Source: Aquabacterium soli
GTDB lineage: Bacteria > Pseudomonadota > Gammaproteobacteria > Burkholderiales > Burkholderiaceae_C
Assembly (NCBI RefSeq): GCF_003933735.1
Contig: NZ_RSED01000013.1
Location: 1-64,000, forward strand
Length of the DNA: 64,000 nucleotides
Direction: 5' to 3'
The notes beneath the pieces were generated by a model that saw only the letters and a program-made list of their open reading frames with translations, did no database searches and had not been told where the DNA came from. The stretch's first letter is position 1. The number at the start of each line of letters is the position of its first letter. The position numbers were made by a program, and so were the translations under genes. Positions 14,371-23,363 of this stretch are shown here, in pieces.

Positions 14371-16242
14371 TCAGCAGGCCAGCGTCACCAGCACGCGCAC
14401 CCCCCGGCCTGCTTCGCCAGGGCCCACCTCAAGCCTTGCGCCCACCTGCTCGGCGCGTGCACGCATGTTGCTCAGTCCGCGGCCTCCGGAGGTTGTGCCG
14501 CCGACCAGTCCCCGGCCGTCATCCTCGATGCGGAGCGTCACCTCGCCCGCGCAGTGCCGCAGGAGCAGCGCCACGTGCGTGGCACGCGCGTGCTTGGCCA
14601 CGTTGGTGAGCGACTCCTGCGCGATGCGCAGCACCTGCAGGGTCGCGTGGGGCGGCAGGCGCAGGTCATCGCCTGCGACGTCGATGTCCCATGTGCAGCG
14701 CACACCCACCGCGTCCAGCTCCGCCTGCCAGCGGAACATGAAGTCGCCGAAGGCGCTGAGCAGGTCGGGGTCGTCGGGCGCCAGGGCATCCAGTGCCAGA
14801 CGCATGTCCGAGATGCAGGCGCGCAGTGAATCGGCCATCTGGGGGGCGTCCATCACGCCCCGCTCCACGCGGGAGAGCGACGTGAAGAGCCGGGAGCCCA
14901 CGCCATCGTGGATCTCGCGCATGATCAGCTTGCGCTCCTCGGCCGCGGCGTTCTGCCGCTCCAGGTAGGCCAGGCGCAAGTAGTTGTCGGCCAGGCTCTT
15001 CTCACGCTCGGCGATCCGTTGCTCCAGCGTCTGATTGAGCTCACGCAGTGATTTCACGGCCCGCACGAAGCGCACGGTCAGCAGCATCCCCATGCACAGC
15101 AGCAGGACGTTGGCCCCATGGTGCAGCAGGAAATAGCGCTCGCTCGCCCAGGCCGGCGCCACGCTGGCCACCAGGGCCGGTTTCCACACCACGAGGTAGT
15201 CATTGACACCCGACAGCGTGGCCAGTGCCAGCGCGCACGGCAGCAGCAGCGACGCCGCCGTGCGTTGTCGCCAGGCGGCCAGGAAGGACACCACCACGGT
15301 GGCGATGGCGATCGGGATGAGCCCGGCCGTCCACAACCGGTTGACCAAGGCATCGCTGCCCACGCCATGCCAGGCAAACCACAGGGGCCCGGCCAGCCAG
15401 TACAGCAGCAGGCCCCGCTCCACCCAGCGCTGGCGCAGGCCCGCCAGGTGTGACGCGAAGATGACCATCACCACGATGAAGCCGCCCGTGCCGGCCAGAT
15501 ACACCAGTCGCCACAGCGGCCAGCGCTCCGCCGGCACCACCTCCATCACGAAGGTCAGCGTGCGGATGCCCCACAGCAGGGCGGCCAGGCCGAACCACCC
15601 GTACAGGGGCTCCGGCAGACGCGACCAGATCAGCAGCACGAAGGCCGACACCACCAGGCAGGCGGCCACCGTCAGCTGCGGCACCGTGCTCACCCAGAAC
15701 ATCCGCCGGTCGTGCGCAGGCTCGAGCTCGGACATCGGGCCCACCAGCGGGCGGGGAAAGGTCAGGCTCGTTTCGCCGGCCACCGGCGCGGCATGAACCC
15801 ACAGCTCATGGCGCCCGACCCCGAGCAGGTGTTCCGGCACGACCACCAGATGAGGCCGTTCCCAGCGGATTTGTACACGCTCGGTCGAGGTCGGGATGTC
15901 GGCGATGCGCACACCGTCAAGCCAGACCTGTCCGCCGCCATAGAGGTAGGGCAGCAGGACGCCCCAGAACGCCGTCGGCTGACGCTGCAGATCGAAGGAC
16001 ATCCGGAACCAGGTGGGCGACGGTGAGGCCTCCGACGGCCGCATCACCGGCAGGGCCGTGGCCTGCCAAGGCTCGCTGTCTGCAGGAGGGCGTGCCTGGG
16101 GGGAGGGCAGGTAGAAGGCCTCGCTCATCGTCAGCGCTTTGCCGGGCGAGGTGTCTCTCGACACCGTCAGCCACAGGCCGCCTGCGGCAAGGCAGGCCAG
16201 CAACAGCCCCAGCCACAGGTCCGCCAGGGCCCGCCGGCTCAC
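14371..16242 (-). CDS. 7TM sensor histidine kinase (HisKA_3 type)
   Basis: 623 residues from a GTG at 16242 that overlaps the regulator's TGA (GTGA). Order: one N-terminal membrane helix, a periplasmic beta-sandwich (about 60-190, 7TMR-DISM extracellular type), seven hydrophobic helices (about 195-390), a coiled coil (LRELNQTLEQRIAEREKSL), the HisKA_3 box with REIHDGVGSRL (His about 445), and a HATPase domain ending in a Gly-rich GRGLSNMRARAEQVG. It would sense a periplasmic or membrane cue and phosphorylate the co-encoded LuxR-type regulator. The same-strand genes for proteins B, A and the C11 peptidase start 137 bp beyond its stop. Confidence 0.9.
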   Translation of the reverse strand: MSRRALADLWLGLLLACLAAGGLWLTVSRDTSPGKALTMSEAFYLPSPQARPPADSEPWQATALPVMRPSEASPSPTWFRMSFDLQRQPTAFWGVLLPYLYGGGQVWLDGVRIADIPTSTERVQIRWERPHLVVVPEHLLGVGRHELWVHAAPVAGETSLTFPRPLVGPMSELEPAHDRRMFWVSTVPQLTVAACLVVSAFVLLIWSRLPEPLYGWFGLAALLWGIRTLTFVMEVVPAERWPLWRLVYLAGTGGFIVVMVIFASHLAGLRQRWVERGLLLYWLAGPLWFAWHGVGSDALVNRLWTAGLIPIAIATVVVSFLAAWRQRTAASLLLPCALALATLSGVNDYLVVWKPALVASVAPAWASERYFLLHHGANVLLLCMGMLLTVRFVRAVKSLRELNQTLEQRIAEREKSLADNYLRLAYLERQNAAAEERKLIMREIHDGVGSRLFTSLSRVERGVMDAPQMADSLRACISDMRLALDALAPDDPDLLSAFGDFMFRWQAELDAVGVRCTWDIDVAGDDLRLPPHATLQVLRIAQESLTNVAKHARATHVALLLRHCAGEVTLRIEDDGRGLVGGTTSGGRGLSNMRARAEQVGARLEVGPGEAGRGVRVLVTLAC

Positions 16243-16910
16243 AGCAGTCCCATCTGGGTCGCCTCGTACACCGCTTCGCCCCTCGAATGCACCGCGAGCT
16301 TGCGGTAGATCTTCTTCACGTGCGCCACCACCGTGTGGGGTGAAATCTCCAGCAGCTCGCCGATCTTCTCGAAGCTCAGTCCCTTGGCCGTCAGCTTGAG
16401 CAGCTCGATCTCGCGGGAGGTCAGCACGGGATCGGGTGGTGGCTGCTCTGGCGATTTCGCTGTCGGCGGGCGCATGCGGGCCAGGACGCGCCGCGCGATG
16501 CTGGGGCTGATCGGTGAGCCGCCAGCGCGGACGTCGTGGATGCTGGCGGCGATGCGCTCCAGTCCAGAGTCCTTCAGCAGGTAACCGGTAGCCCCGGCCT
16601 CCAGCGCCTCGAAGACATGCTGGTCGTCGCCGAACATCGTCACCACCAGCACATCGCACTCGGGTTGGTGGCGGGCCACATGTTTGATCACCTCGGTGCC
16701 GCGCATGTCGGGCAGGCCCAGGTCCAGCAGGATCACGTCCGGGGTGTCGGCCGAGAGCATGGCCAGGGCCGCGGTGCCGGTCGATACCGCGGCGGTCAGC
16801 GCCAGATGGCGATCATCCAGGATGGCCTGGGAAAACCGGTGCATGAACTCGGGCTCATCCTCGACGACCAGCACACGGACCTGAGGATGGAGGGGCGATT
16901 CATTCGGCAT
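16239..16910 (-). CDS. NarL/LuxR-family response regulator
   Basis: 223 residues from the ATG at 16910 (an ATG 3 codons earlier is possible). The receiver domain has acidic residues in VVEDEP, the phosphorylation Asp in ILLDLGLPDMRG (Asp63), Thr in VVTMFGDD and Lys in YLLKDSG. The C-terminal LuxR helix-turn-helix reads LTSREIELLKLTAKGLSFEKIG through SPHTVVAHVKKIYRKL. It is the first gene of the minus-strand series and the natural activator of the genes downstream. The divergent NlpC/P60 gene starts 118 bp away and may share its control region. Confidence 0.93.
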   Translation of the reverse strand: MPNESPLHPQVRVLVVEDEPEFMHRFSQAILDDRHLALTAAVSTGTAALAMLSADTPDVILLDLGLPDMRGTEVIKHVARHQPECDVLVVTMFGDDQHVFEALEAGATGYLLKDSGLERIAASIHDVRAGGSPISPSIARRVLARMRPPTAKSPEQPPPDPVLTSREIELLKLTAKGLSFEKIGELLEISPHTVVAHVKKIYRKLAVHSRGEAVYEATQMGLL

Positions 16911-17028
16911 GGCGGACATTCTGGACGAAGACGCGTGCGTCGCACATCCCGCCAACACGCTATGGCAGCCCGCGGGCCCGCGCCCTATATTGGCCGCGCC
17001 GCCACCCGATCCGCGAAGGAAACATCCC

Positions 17029-17634
17029 ATGAGCACCGTTGACGATGTCCTGGCCCGCGCACGTTCCGCCGTCGGGCATTCCACCCTGTACTGGCTGGGC
17101 CAGGGCGGCCAGGATCCCGAGCGGGCAAGGCCATCGAGTCCGCTGCCTGCTGGCAAGCTCTGGCCCACGCTGCCCGCGAGCCAGCGTGCTGAGCTGGAGC
17201 CGCTGGCCCAGAAGCTGGGCATCGATGTGCACGACCCGCACCTGATGCTCGATGCCTGCGACTGCTCGGGCTATGTGTGCTGGGTGCTCGGCTTTGCACG
17301 GCACACCACGCCGGCCTCCTTCACCGACCCGGGCGGCTGGATCTTCACGGACAGCATCTGGGCCGATGCGATGGGGCCCGGCCATCGCTTCAAGCGGCTG
17401 GACAAGGCGCGTCCTGGCGCCCTGGTGGTCTACCCAAGGAAAGGCAGCGGCAAGCAGTACGGCCATGTGGGCATCGTGATGGAGGCCGATGCATCGGGGC
17501 GTGCCACCCAGGTGGCACACTGCTCGGCCGACAATGCGAAGTCGGAGCTTTTCGACGCCATCCAGATCACGTCTGCGGAGGTGTTCGAACACAACGTGCA
17601 CAGCCTCTATGCGTGGTGCCAGACCGTGCGATGA
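17029..17634 (+). CDS. NlpC/P60-like cysteine peptidase or amidase
   Basis: 201 residues, ATG at 17029 with GAAGGAAA 8 bases upstream. The catalytic pattern of the NlpC/P60 superfamily is visible: DCSGYVCWVLG (Cys79), a G-D-like RPGALVVYP strand, YGHVGIVME (His146) and QVAHCS (His164) as the third residue. A long N-terminal part replaces the usual SH3 domain. There is no signal peptide, so a periplasmic wall-hydrolase role is not obvious; the enzyme may act inside the cell or be exported by another route. It is divergent from the response regulator of the C11 cassette. Confidence 0.8.
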   Translation: MSTVDDVLARARSAVGHSTLYWLGQGGQDPERARPSSPLPAGKLWPTLPASQRAELEPLAQKLGIDVHDPHLMLDACDCSGYVCWVLGFARHTTPASFTDPGGWIFTDSIWADAMGPGHRFKRLDKARPGALVVYPRKGSGKQYGHVGIVMEADASGRATQVAHCSADNAKSELFDAIQITSAEVFEHNVHSLYAWCQTVR

Positions 17635-17942
17635 ACGAATGGTGGCAAGGTGTAACCATGGATTCCCGGCCGTGAAAGCTCTAGCACAAGCCGCGTGGCC
17701 CATCTTGTCCGGCCTCATCGGGAAACCCCGCGAAAACACGCCAAAACACTGTATTTCGGCGTTCCTTCACAAGGGTCAACGGGTCGATACAAACACTCTC
17801 CGCATGGGCTTGTCTCCCACCTGATTCGGGGGCACACTGACCTTCCGGTTGACGGTTTTCAGCAGCGCCAGAAAGCGCTTTCTGACAGCTGCCAGACGGT
17901 CGCCGGGTCTCTGTATCAACCCCTGCTCCCAAAGGAGGCAGT
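17635..17942. other. Intergenic region before hpf
   Basis: 308 bp with no supported gene. It holds a perfect 16-bp palindrome, CAGAAAGCGCTTTCTG, at 17869-17884, about 58 bp upstream of hpf, which could be an operator or a 5' leader hairpin. The hpf Shine-Dalgarno AAAGGAGG is at 17930-17937. No remnant of rpoN was recognised. Confidence 0.5.
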
Positions 17943-18293
17943 ATGAATCTGACGATCAGTGGCCATCATCTGGAAGTGACTCCCGCGCTGCGCGAATACG
18001 TGCTCACCAAGCTCGATCGCGTCACGCGACATTTTGACCAGGTGGTGGACGTGACGGTGCTACTCACGGTTGAGAAGCAGAAGGAAAAGGAGCGCCGCCA
18101 GAAGGCTGAAGTCAATCTTCACGTCAAGGGCAAGGACATCTTCGTTGAAACCTCCCACGAGGATCTTTATGCCGCCATCGACCAACTGATGGACAAGCTG
18201 GATCGACAGGTCTGCCGCCACAAGGATCGCGTGCAGGATCATCACCACACCTCACTCAAGCGAGAGGCAGAAGCATGGGATGTGACCCAATGA
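17943..18293 (+). CDS. hpf: Ribosome hibernation-promoting factor, short form
   Basis: 116 residues, ATG at 17943 after AAAGGAGGCAGT. The HPF/RaiA domain is recognised from [31 protein letters not shown], the basic strand [12 protein letters not shown], and [17 protein letters not shown], followed by a His-rich tail. The length fits the short HPF that pairs with RMF to form 100S ribosomes in stationary phase. In Burkholderiales hpf normally follows rpoN and precedes ptsN-hprK. The downstream half of that order is intact here. Confidence 0.95.
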   Translation: MNLTISGHHLEVTPALREYVLTKLDRVTRHFDQVVDVTVLLTVEKQKEKERRQKAEVNLHVKGKDIFVETSHEDLYAAIDQLMDKLDRQVCRHKDRVQDHHHTSLKREAEAWDVTQ

Positions 18294-18562
18294 GCCATTC
18301 AAGCCGCACACAAACAACGCACTGCTTGGTGTGACCTGGTAGTGGGTCGCCCGCACAGCGAGGCACCAAGCTATTGACGGCCCTTCGGGGCCGTTTTTCA
18401 TGTCTGGCCCATTTGTCATCCGGTCATACTGCTGTTGCGTTGCAGAGGTAGGCGAATTTCTGCTCACAATGGAACTTCTTGTACTTGCTGCGGTGCAGCA
18501 ATGGGTGCAGAATCCCTCAATCCAATGGTGCCCCGGTACTGTTGGTCGGACCTTTGGCTTCC
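18294..18562 (+). other. hpf-ptsN intergenic region with long-range hairpin
   Basis: GCTTGGTG (18324-18331) and CACCAAGC (18364-18371) form an 8-bp outer stem around a smaller GTGGG/CCCGCAC hairpin, immediately before the terminator at 18377. This structured 3' end of the hpf transcript could be a processed 3'-UTR RNA. No gene is seen in 18399-18562. Confidence 0.45.
18377..18398 (+). terminator. Rho-independent terminator after hpf
   Basis: ACGGCCC-TTCG-GGGCCGT followed by TTTT (18377-18398): a stable tetraloop hairpin with a U-run. It separates hpf from ptsN. Confidence 0.85.
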
Positions 18563-18568
18563 TATAAT
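18563..18568 (+). promoter_or_regulatory. Consensus -10 box before ptsN
   Basis: A perfect TATAAT lies 64 bp before the ptsN start. No good -35 hexamer is present at 16-18 bp (TTGGTC is 14 bp away), so the promoter strength is uncertain. Confidence 0.45.
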
Positions 18569-18631
18569 CCGCCGCTCAGCCGTCTCGGGAGTGGGGGACA
18601 AGGTTCTTACCGTCGCCCCCGCTGAAACACG

Positions 18632-19102
18632 ATGAACAGACTTTCCGCCATCCTGCCCTCCGGCCAAGTGCTGGTGGATGTGGACGCCAGTAGCAAGAAG
18701 CGCGTCTTCGAGCACGCTGGCCTGCTGTTCGAAAACCAGCATGCCATCGCCCGCGCCACCGTCACGGACAACCTGTTCGCGCGTGAGCGCCTGGGTTCCA
18801 CCGGTCTCGGCCACGGCGTGGCCATCCCGCACGGCCGCATCAAGGGCCTCAAGAACCCTCTGGCCGCCGTCATCCGCCTGAGCCAGCCCATCCCTTTCGA
18901 CGCGCCCGACGACGAGCCCGTCAATTTGCTGATTTTTCTGCTCGTGCCCGAGGCCGCCACCCAGCGCCACCTCGAGATCCTGTCGGAGATCGCCGAGCTG
19001 CTCTCTGACCGCGATCTGCGCGAGCGACTCAAGACCGAGACAGAAGCCAAGACCGTGCACGATCTGATCGAGCGCTGGCAGCCCCTGAAGTCCGTGGCCT
19101 GA
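18632..19102 (+). CDS. ptsN: PTS IIA-like nitrogen-regulatory protein
   Basis: 156 residues. The EIIA-Ntr fold is recognised from the active-site segment GLGHGVAIPHGRI, with the phosphorylated His being His67, and from PVNLLIFLLVPEAATQRHLEILSEIAELL. It takes phosphate from NPr/HPr and regulates potassium and nitrogen-related targets rather than sugar transport. Its partner HprK follows 54 bp downstream, as in most beta-proteobacteria. Start ATG at 18632. Confidence 0.95.
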   Translation: MNRLSAILPSGQVLVDVDASSKKRVFEHAGLLFENQHAIARATVTDNLFARERLGSTGLGHGVAIPHGRIKGLKNPLAAVIRLSQPIPFDAPDDEPVNLLIFLLVPEAATQRHLEILSEIAELLSDRDLRERLKTETEAKTVHDLIERWQPLKSVA

Positions 19103-19156
19103 GCCCGGCGGCGCCAGGCCAACGTCCACGCAGACGCAACCCCACCCCAGGCCAAC

Positions 19157-20122
19157 GTGAGCGCCCAAGACCTCGCCATCATCAGCGCCGAAGTCCTGTT
19201 CGAAGCCAACCGCGGCGCCTTGCGCTGGGAATGGATCGCCGGGCATGCCCACCCCGAACGCCGCTTCGACGAAGAAGCCGTGCAGACGGCCCAGTCGGCC
19301 GCCGACCTCGTCGGTTACCTCAACTACATCCATCCGTACCGCGTGCAGATCGTGGGACGGCGTGAGCACGCCTACTTCGAGAACTCCACGCCCGAAGACC
19401 AGGAGCGCCGCATCCAGCGCATCGTGACGCTGGAGCCGCCCGTGGTGGTGGTGGCCGACGGGCAGAACCCTTCTGACCGCCTGGTGGCCATGTGCGGCCG
19501 CGCCGGCATCCCGCTGTTCGTCACGCAGGAGCCCGCCGGCCACGTCATCGACGTGCTGCGCAGCTACCTCACCCAGCACTTCGCCGAGCGCATCACGCGC
19601 CACGGCGTGTTCATGGACATCCTGGGGCTGGGCGTGCTGCTGACCGGCGAAAGCGGTCTGGGCAAGAGCGAACTGGGCCTGGAGCTGATCTCACGCGGGC
19701 ACGGCCTGGTGGCCGATGACGCGGTGGACCTGTACCGCGTGTCGCGGTCGGCCATCGAAGGCCGCTGCCCCGAACTGCTGGCCAACCTGCTCGAGGTGCG
19801 CGGCATCGGCCTGCTGGACATCAAGTCCATCTTCGGCGAGACCGCGGTGCGCCGCAAGATGCGCCTCAAGCTGATGGTGCACCTGGTCCGCAAGGAAACC
19901 ATGGAGCGCGAGTTCGAGCGCCTGCCCTACGAGCCTCTGTACGAAGAAGTGCTGGGCGTGCAGATCCGCAAGGTGGTGATCGCGGTGGATGCAGGCCGCA
20001 ACCTGGCCGTGCTGGTAGAGGCCGCCGTGCGCAACACGGTGCTGCAACTGCGCGGCATCGACACCTACAAGGAATTCATCGACCGCCATCAGCGGGCGAT
20101 GGAGCGCGGCACGCTGGATTGA
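19157..20122 (+). CDS. hprK: HPr kinase/phosphorylase
   Basis: 321 residues from a GTG at 19157. Walker A is GESGLGKS (164-171), preceded by LGLGVLLT. The catalytic Asp-Asp is in GLVADDAV (187-188). The HPr(Ser)K signature [18 protein letters not shown] is present. It phosphorylates and dephosphorylates HPr on Ser46, linking carbon state to the PtsN branch. It forms an operon with ptsN and ends before a strong terminator. The Shine-Dalgarno is weak, suggesting coupling to ptsN translation. Confidence 0.96.
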   Translation: MSAQDLAIISAEVLFEANRGALRWEWIAGHAHPERRFDEEAVQTAQSAADLVGYLNYIHPYRVQIVGRREHAYFENSTPEDQERRIQRIVTLEPPVVVVADGQNPSDRLVAMCGRAGIPLFVTQEPAGHVIDVLRSYLTQHFAERITRHGVFMDILGLGVLLTGESGLGKSELGLELISRGHGLVADDAVDLYRVSRSAIEGRCPELLANLLEVRGIGLLDIKSIFGETAVRRKMRLKLMVHLVRKETMEREFERLPYEPLYEEVLGVQIRKVVIAVDAGRNLAVLVEAAVRNTVLQLRGIDTYKEFIDRHQRAMERGTLD

Positions 20123-20127
20123 ACGAC

Positions 20128-20155
20128 AAGGCCCCTTCCAGAGGGGCCTTTTTCT
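20128..20155 (+). terminator. Terminator after hprK
   Basis: AAGGCCCCT-TCCAG-AGGGGCCTT followed by a T-rich run; it lies 6 bp after the hprK stop. It faces the convergent fur gene. Confidence 0.88.
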
Positions 20156-20187
20156 TTCAGCTGGCGACCGCCATCAGCGGTCTGGCA

Positions 20188-20625
20188 TCAACGGTGATGC
20201 TGGTGGCTCTTCTGGCACTCAGGGCGGTTGCACACCACGTACAGCGCCAGCGCATGGTCCTGCAGGGCGTAGCCCCGCTCCTTGGCGATGGCCTGCTGGC
20301 GGCGCTCGATCTCGGCGTCGTAGAACTCTTCCACGCGGCCGCACACCACGCAGACCATGTGGTCGTGGTGCTTGCCTTCGTTCAGTTCGAACACGGCCTT
20401 GCCGGCCTCGAAGTGGTTGCGGCTGAGGATGCCGGCCTGTTCGAACTGCATCAGCACACGGTAGACCGTGGCCAGCCCGATGTCCGAGCCTTCATTGAGC
20501 AGCACCTTGAACACGTCTTCGGCCGTCATGTGGCGCTGCGTGGCCTGCTGGAACACCTCCAGGATCTTGATGCGCGGCAGCGTGGCCTTCAGGCCGCTGT
20601 TCTTGAGTTCTTCTGCGTTGTTCAT
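20188..20625 (-). CDS. fur: Ferric uptake regulator
   Basis: 145 residues from the ATG at 20625 (MNNAEELKN); a TTG five codons earlier is less likely. Winged helix in GLKATLPRIKILEVFQQ and DIGLATVYRVLMQFEQAGI. Metal sites: HDHMVCVVCGRVEEF (CxxC) and a C-terminal CNRPEC with a His-rich tail. Fe(II)-bound Fur represses iron-uptake genes. Divergent from bamE, the usual betaproteobacterial arrangement, so the 141-bp gap carries both promoters. Confidence 0.97.
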   Translation of the reverse strand: MNNAEELKNSGLKATLPRIKILEVFQQATQRHMTAEDVFKVLLNEGSDIGLATVYRVLMQFEQAGILSRNHFEAGKAVFELNEGKHHDHMVCVVCGRVEEFYDAEIERRQQAIAKERGYALQDHALALYVVCNRPECQKSHQHHR

Positions 20626-20766
20626 GGCGGGTTCTCGCAAATCGGGGCGAAGCCTGGGCGGCCCCGCTAGAATGGGTAGATGATATCGGGCTTGGCCTGT
20701 TCAAGCGAACGCACGCCTTGCGCTGCGCCCAAACCCTCCATTTTCCGCCTGAAAGGACGACGTCCT

Positions 20767-21327
20767 GTGTTGAGCTCTATTATCCGCCGGCCCTGGGCCG
20801 GGGTCGCCGTGTCGGGGGCCCTGCTGGCCCTGTCGGGCTGCAGTTCCTTGTCCAGTGGTGCATTGTCCAGCCCCGAGACCCTGTTCGGCCTGCTCAAACC
20901 CTACCGCATGGAGGTGGTGCAAGGCAACGTGGTCACGCAAGAGGTGATGGCGCAGATCCAGCCCGGCCTGGGCCGCAACCAGGTGCGCGACATCCTGGGC
21001 ACACCCCTGCTGGCCGACATCTTCCACGGTGATCGCTGGGATTACGTGTTCACCATCGCACGTCAGGGCATCCAGCCCCAGCAGCGCCGCGTCAGCATTT
21101 TCTTCAAGAACGATGTGGTCGAACGCTTCGAGGCCGACACCCTGCCGTCCGAGCGTGAGTTCGTGGCGGCCATCACCCGCGAGCAGAAGCTCAAGAAGCC
21201 CGATCCGGACCTGACCGCCGAGCAGATCGCTGCCTTGCCGGTGCCCGCCAAGGCGGACACGCAGGCCACCAAGGTGCCGCAAGGCGCCGTGCGCGACTAC
21301 CCGCCGCTCGAGGCCGGCCGTCCCTGA
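20767..21327 (+). CDS. bamE: Outer-membrane assembly lipoprotein BamE
   Basis: 186 residues from a GTG at 20767 (AAGGA about 10 bases upstream); the long frame from 20680 gives an implausible N-terminus. Signal peptide with lipobox LSGC (LLALSGCSS). The BamE/SmpA fold is seen in VVTQEVMAQIQPGLGRNQVRDILGTPLL and DRWDYVF. The protein is longer at the C-terminus than E. coli BamE, with a Lys/Pro-rich extension common in this order. It helps fold beta-barrel proteins as part of the BAM complex. Confidence 0.94.
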   Translation: MLSSIIRRPWAGVAVSGALLALSGCSSLSSGALSSPETLFGLLKPYRMEVVQGNVVTQEVMAQIQPGLGRNQVRDILGTPLLADIFHGDRWDYVFTIARQGIQPQQRRVSIFFKNDVVERFEADTLPSEREFVAAITREQKLKKPDPDLTAEQIAALPVPAKADTQATKVPQGAVRDYPPLEAGRP

Positions 21328-21394
21328 GCCAGGCCCTGGGCAGCCGCCCTGATCCCGGACACATCAGACACATGACACCAAGACGAGGCCGACC

Positions 21395-22231
21395 GTGCCC
21401 AACACGCTGAACTCCGACACCCCTGACACCGCTTACCGCGTGGGCATCGCAGGCGCCTCCGGCCGCATGGGCCGCATGCTGGTCGAGGCCGTGCTGGCCG
21501 CGCCCGACTGCACATTGGCCGGCGCACTGGATGTGCCCGGCAGCCCGGCCGTGGGCCTGGATGCCACCGCCTTCCTGGGGCAAAGCAGCGGCGTGGCCAT
21601 CGCTTCCGATCTGGGGCAGGGCCTGGCCAACGCCCAGTTCCTGATCGATTTCACGCGGCCTGAAGGCACCATGGCGCACCTGCGCCACTGCCGTGAGCAC
21701 GGCATCAAGCTGATCATCGGCACCACCGGTTTCACCGATGAGCAGAAGGCCGAGATCGAAGCCGCCTCGCGCGACATCGCCATCATGATGGCGCCCAACA
21801 TGGCCGTGGGCGTGAACGTGGTGCTGACCCTGCTGCGCCAGGCTGCCAAGGCCCTGAACCAGGGCTACGACATCGAAATCATCGAGGCCCACCACCGCCA
21901 CAAGGTCGATGCGCCCAGCGGCACCGCGCTCAAGATGGGCGAGGTGGTGGCCGAGGCCCTGGGCCGTGACCTGAAGGACTGCGCCGTGTACGGCCGCGAA
22001 GGCGTGACCGGTGAACGCGACCCGAGCACCATCGGCTTCGCCACCATCCGCGGTGGCGATGTGGTGGGCGACCACACCGTGCTGTTCGCCGGCATCGGCG
22101 AGCGCATCGAGATCACGCACAAATCGTCCAGCCGGGCCACCTATGCGCAAGGCAGCCTGCGGGCGGTGCGCTTCCTGGCGCACCAGCCCCACGGCCTGTT
22201 CGGCATGGACGACGTGCTCGGCCTGCGCTGA
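21395..22231 (+). CDS. dapB: 4-hydroxy-tetrahydrodipicolinate reductase
   Basis: 278 residues, GTG at 21395 with GAGG 7 bases upstream. The NAD(P)H-binding motif is [14 protein letters not shown] (about 16-29), followed by GTTGFT, and the substrate site [15 protein letters not shown] carries the catalytic His and Lys. It catalyses the second committed step of lysine/diaminopimelate synthesis, feeding peptidoglycan. It lies downstream of bamE (67 bp) and just upstream of exbB (19 bp), probably one operon. Confidence 0.97.
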   Translation: MPNTLNSDTPDTAYRVGIAGASGRMGRMLVEAVLAAPDCTLAGALDVPGSPAVGLDATAFLGQSSGVAIASDLGQGLANAQFLIDFTRPEGTMAHLRHCREHGIKLIIGTTGFTDEQKAEIEAASRDIAIMMAPNMAVGVNVVLTLLRQAAKALNQGYDIEIIEAHHRHKVDAPSGTALKMGEVVAEALGRDLKDCAVYGREGVTGERDPSTIGFATIRGGDVVGDHTVLFAGIGERIEITHKSSSRATYAQGSLRAVRFLAHQPHGLFGMDDVLGLR

Positions 22232-22250
22232 GCCAAGGGGCCGCAGTTCC

Positions 22251-22922
22251 ATGGACGGTTTGCAGCACCTGTGGACGCAGGGCGACGTGGTGTCGCGGGC
22301 AGTGGCCTTGCTGCTGTTCGTGATGTCGGTGTCGTCCTGGGTGGCCATCGTCTGGAAGGGCTGGGTGCTGTCCCGCGCCCGGCGCGACCTCACCGCCGGC
22401 ATGATCCGCTTCTGGGACGCGGCCGACATGGGCGCTGCGCGCGCGCAACTGCTGGGCAATGACCGCGAACGCGTGCTGCTGCCCCTGGTCGATGCCGCGG
22501 CGCAGCCGCCGGTGTCCGGCTCCATCGCCGCAAACTCCGACCCCGAGGCGCGCCTGACACGTGCCCTGCGCGACAGCCTGCACCGCGTGCTGGCCCGCCT
22601 GCGCGCCGGTCAGGTGCTGCTGGCCTCGGTCGGTGCCGTGGCGCCCTTCGTCGGCCTGCTGGGCACGGTCTGGGGCATCTACCACGCCATGATGGCCATC
22701 AGCGCCGAGGGTGCTGCCACGCTCGACAAGGTGGCCGGCCCGGTGGGCGAGGCCCTGATCATGACGGCCGTCGGCCTGGCCGTGGCCATTCCGGCCGTGC
22801 TGGCCTACAACGTGTTCGGCCTGCTGGTGTCGTCCTGCGAGGCCGATCTGGAAGGCTTCGCCCACGATCTGCGCGAAACCCTGCTCGGCAGCCGGCGCGA
22901 CCGCCCGGCGCTGGACGAGTAA
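22251..22922 (+). CDS. exbB: MotA/TolQ/ExbB proton-channel protein
   Basis: 223 residues, ATG at 22251 with AGGGG upstream. Three hydrophobic helices: about 16-38, then after a cytoplasmic loop about 121-143 (VGAVAPFVGLLGTVWGIYHAM) and about 165-190 (ALIMTAVGLAVAIPAVLAYN). The conserved pore segment GLLGTVWGI is present. With the ExbD-like protein 12 bp downstream it forms an energy-transducing motor for TonB- or TolA-like partners. No tonB is in the window, so an ExbB or TolQ assignment rests on the dapB context. Confidence 0.88.
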   Translation: MDGLQHLWTQGDVVSRAVALLLFVMSVSSWVAIVWKGWVLSRARRDLTAGMIRFWDAADMGAARAQLLGNDRERVLLPLVDAAAQPPVSGSIAANSDPEARLTRALRDSLHRVLARLRAGQVLLASVGAVAPFVGLLGTVWGIYHAMMAISAEGAATLDKVAGPVGEALIMTAVGLAVAIPAVLAYNVFGLLVSSCEADLEGFAHDLRETLLGSRRDRPALDE

Positions 22923-22934
22923 GGCGTCGCCGCC

Positions 22935-23363
<429 letters not shown>

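Noticed and set aside
16243-16659. Longer 7TM kinase frame starting at 16659
   Set aside because: The extra 139 codons are an out-of-frame reading of the response regulator. The GTG at 16242 gives a sensible N-terminal membrane helix and a GTGA overlap.
18294-18376. Possible tRNA between hpf and ptsN
   Set aside because: It has stems but no TTCRA loop, anticodon arm or acceptor CCA, so it is treated as a 3'-UTR structure.
18464-19603. 379-codon minus-strand frame over ptsN and hprK
   Set aside because: Antisense shadow; both plus-strand genes are unambiguous.
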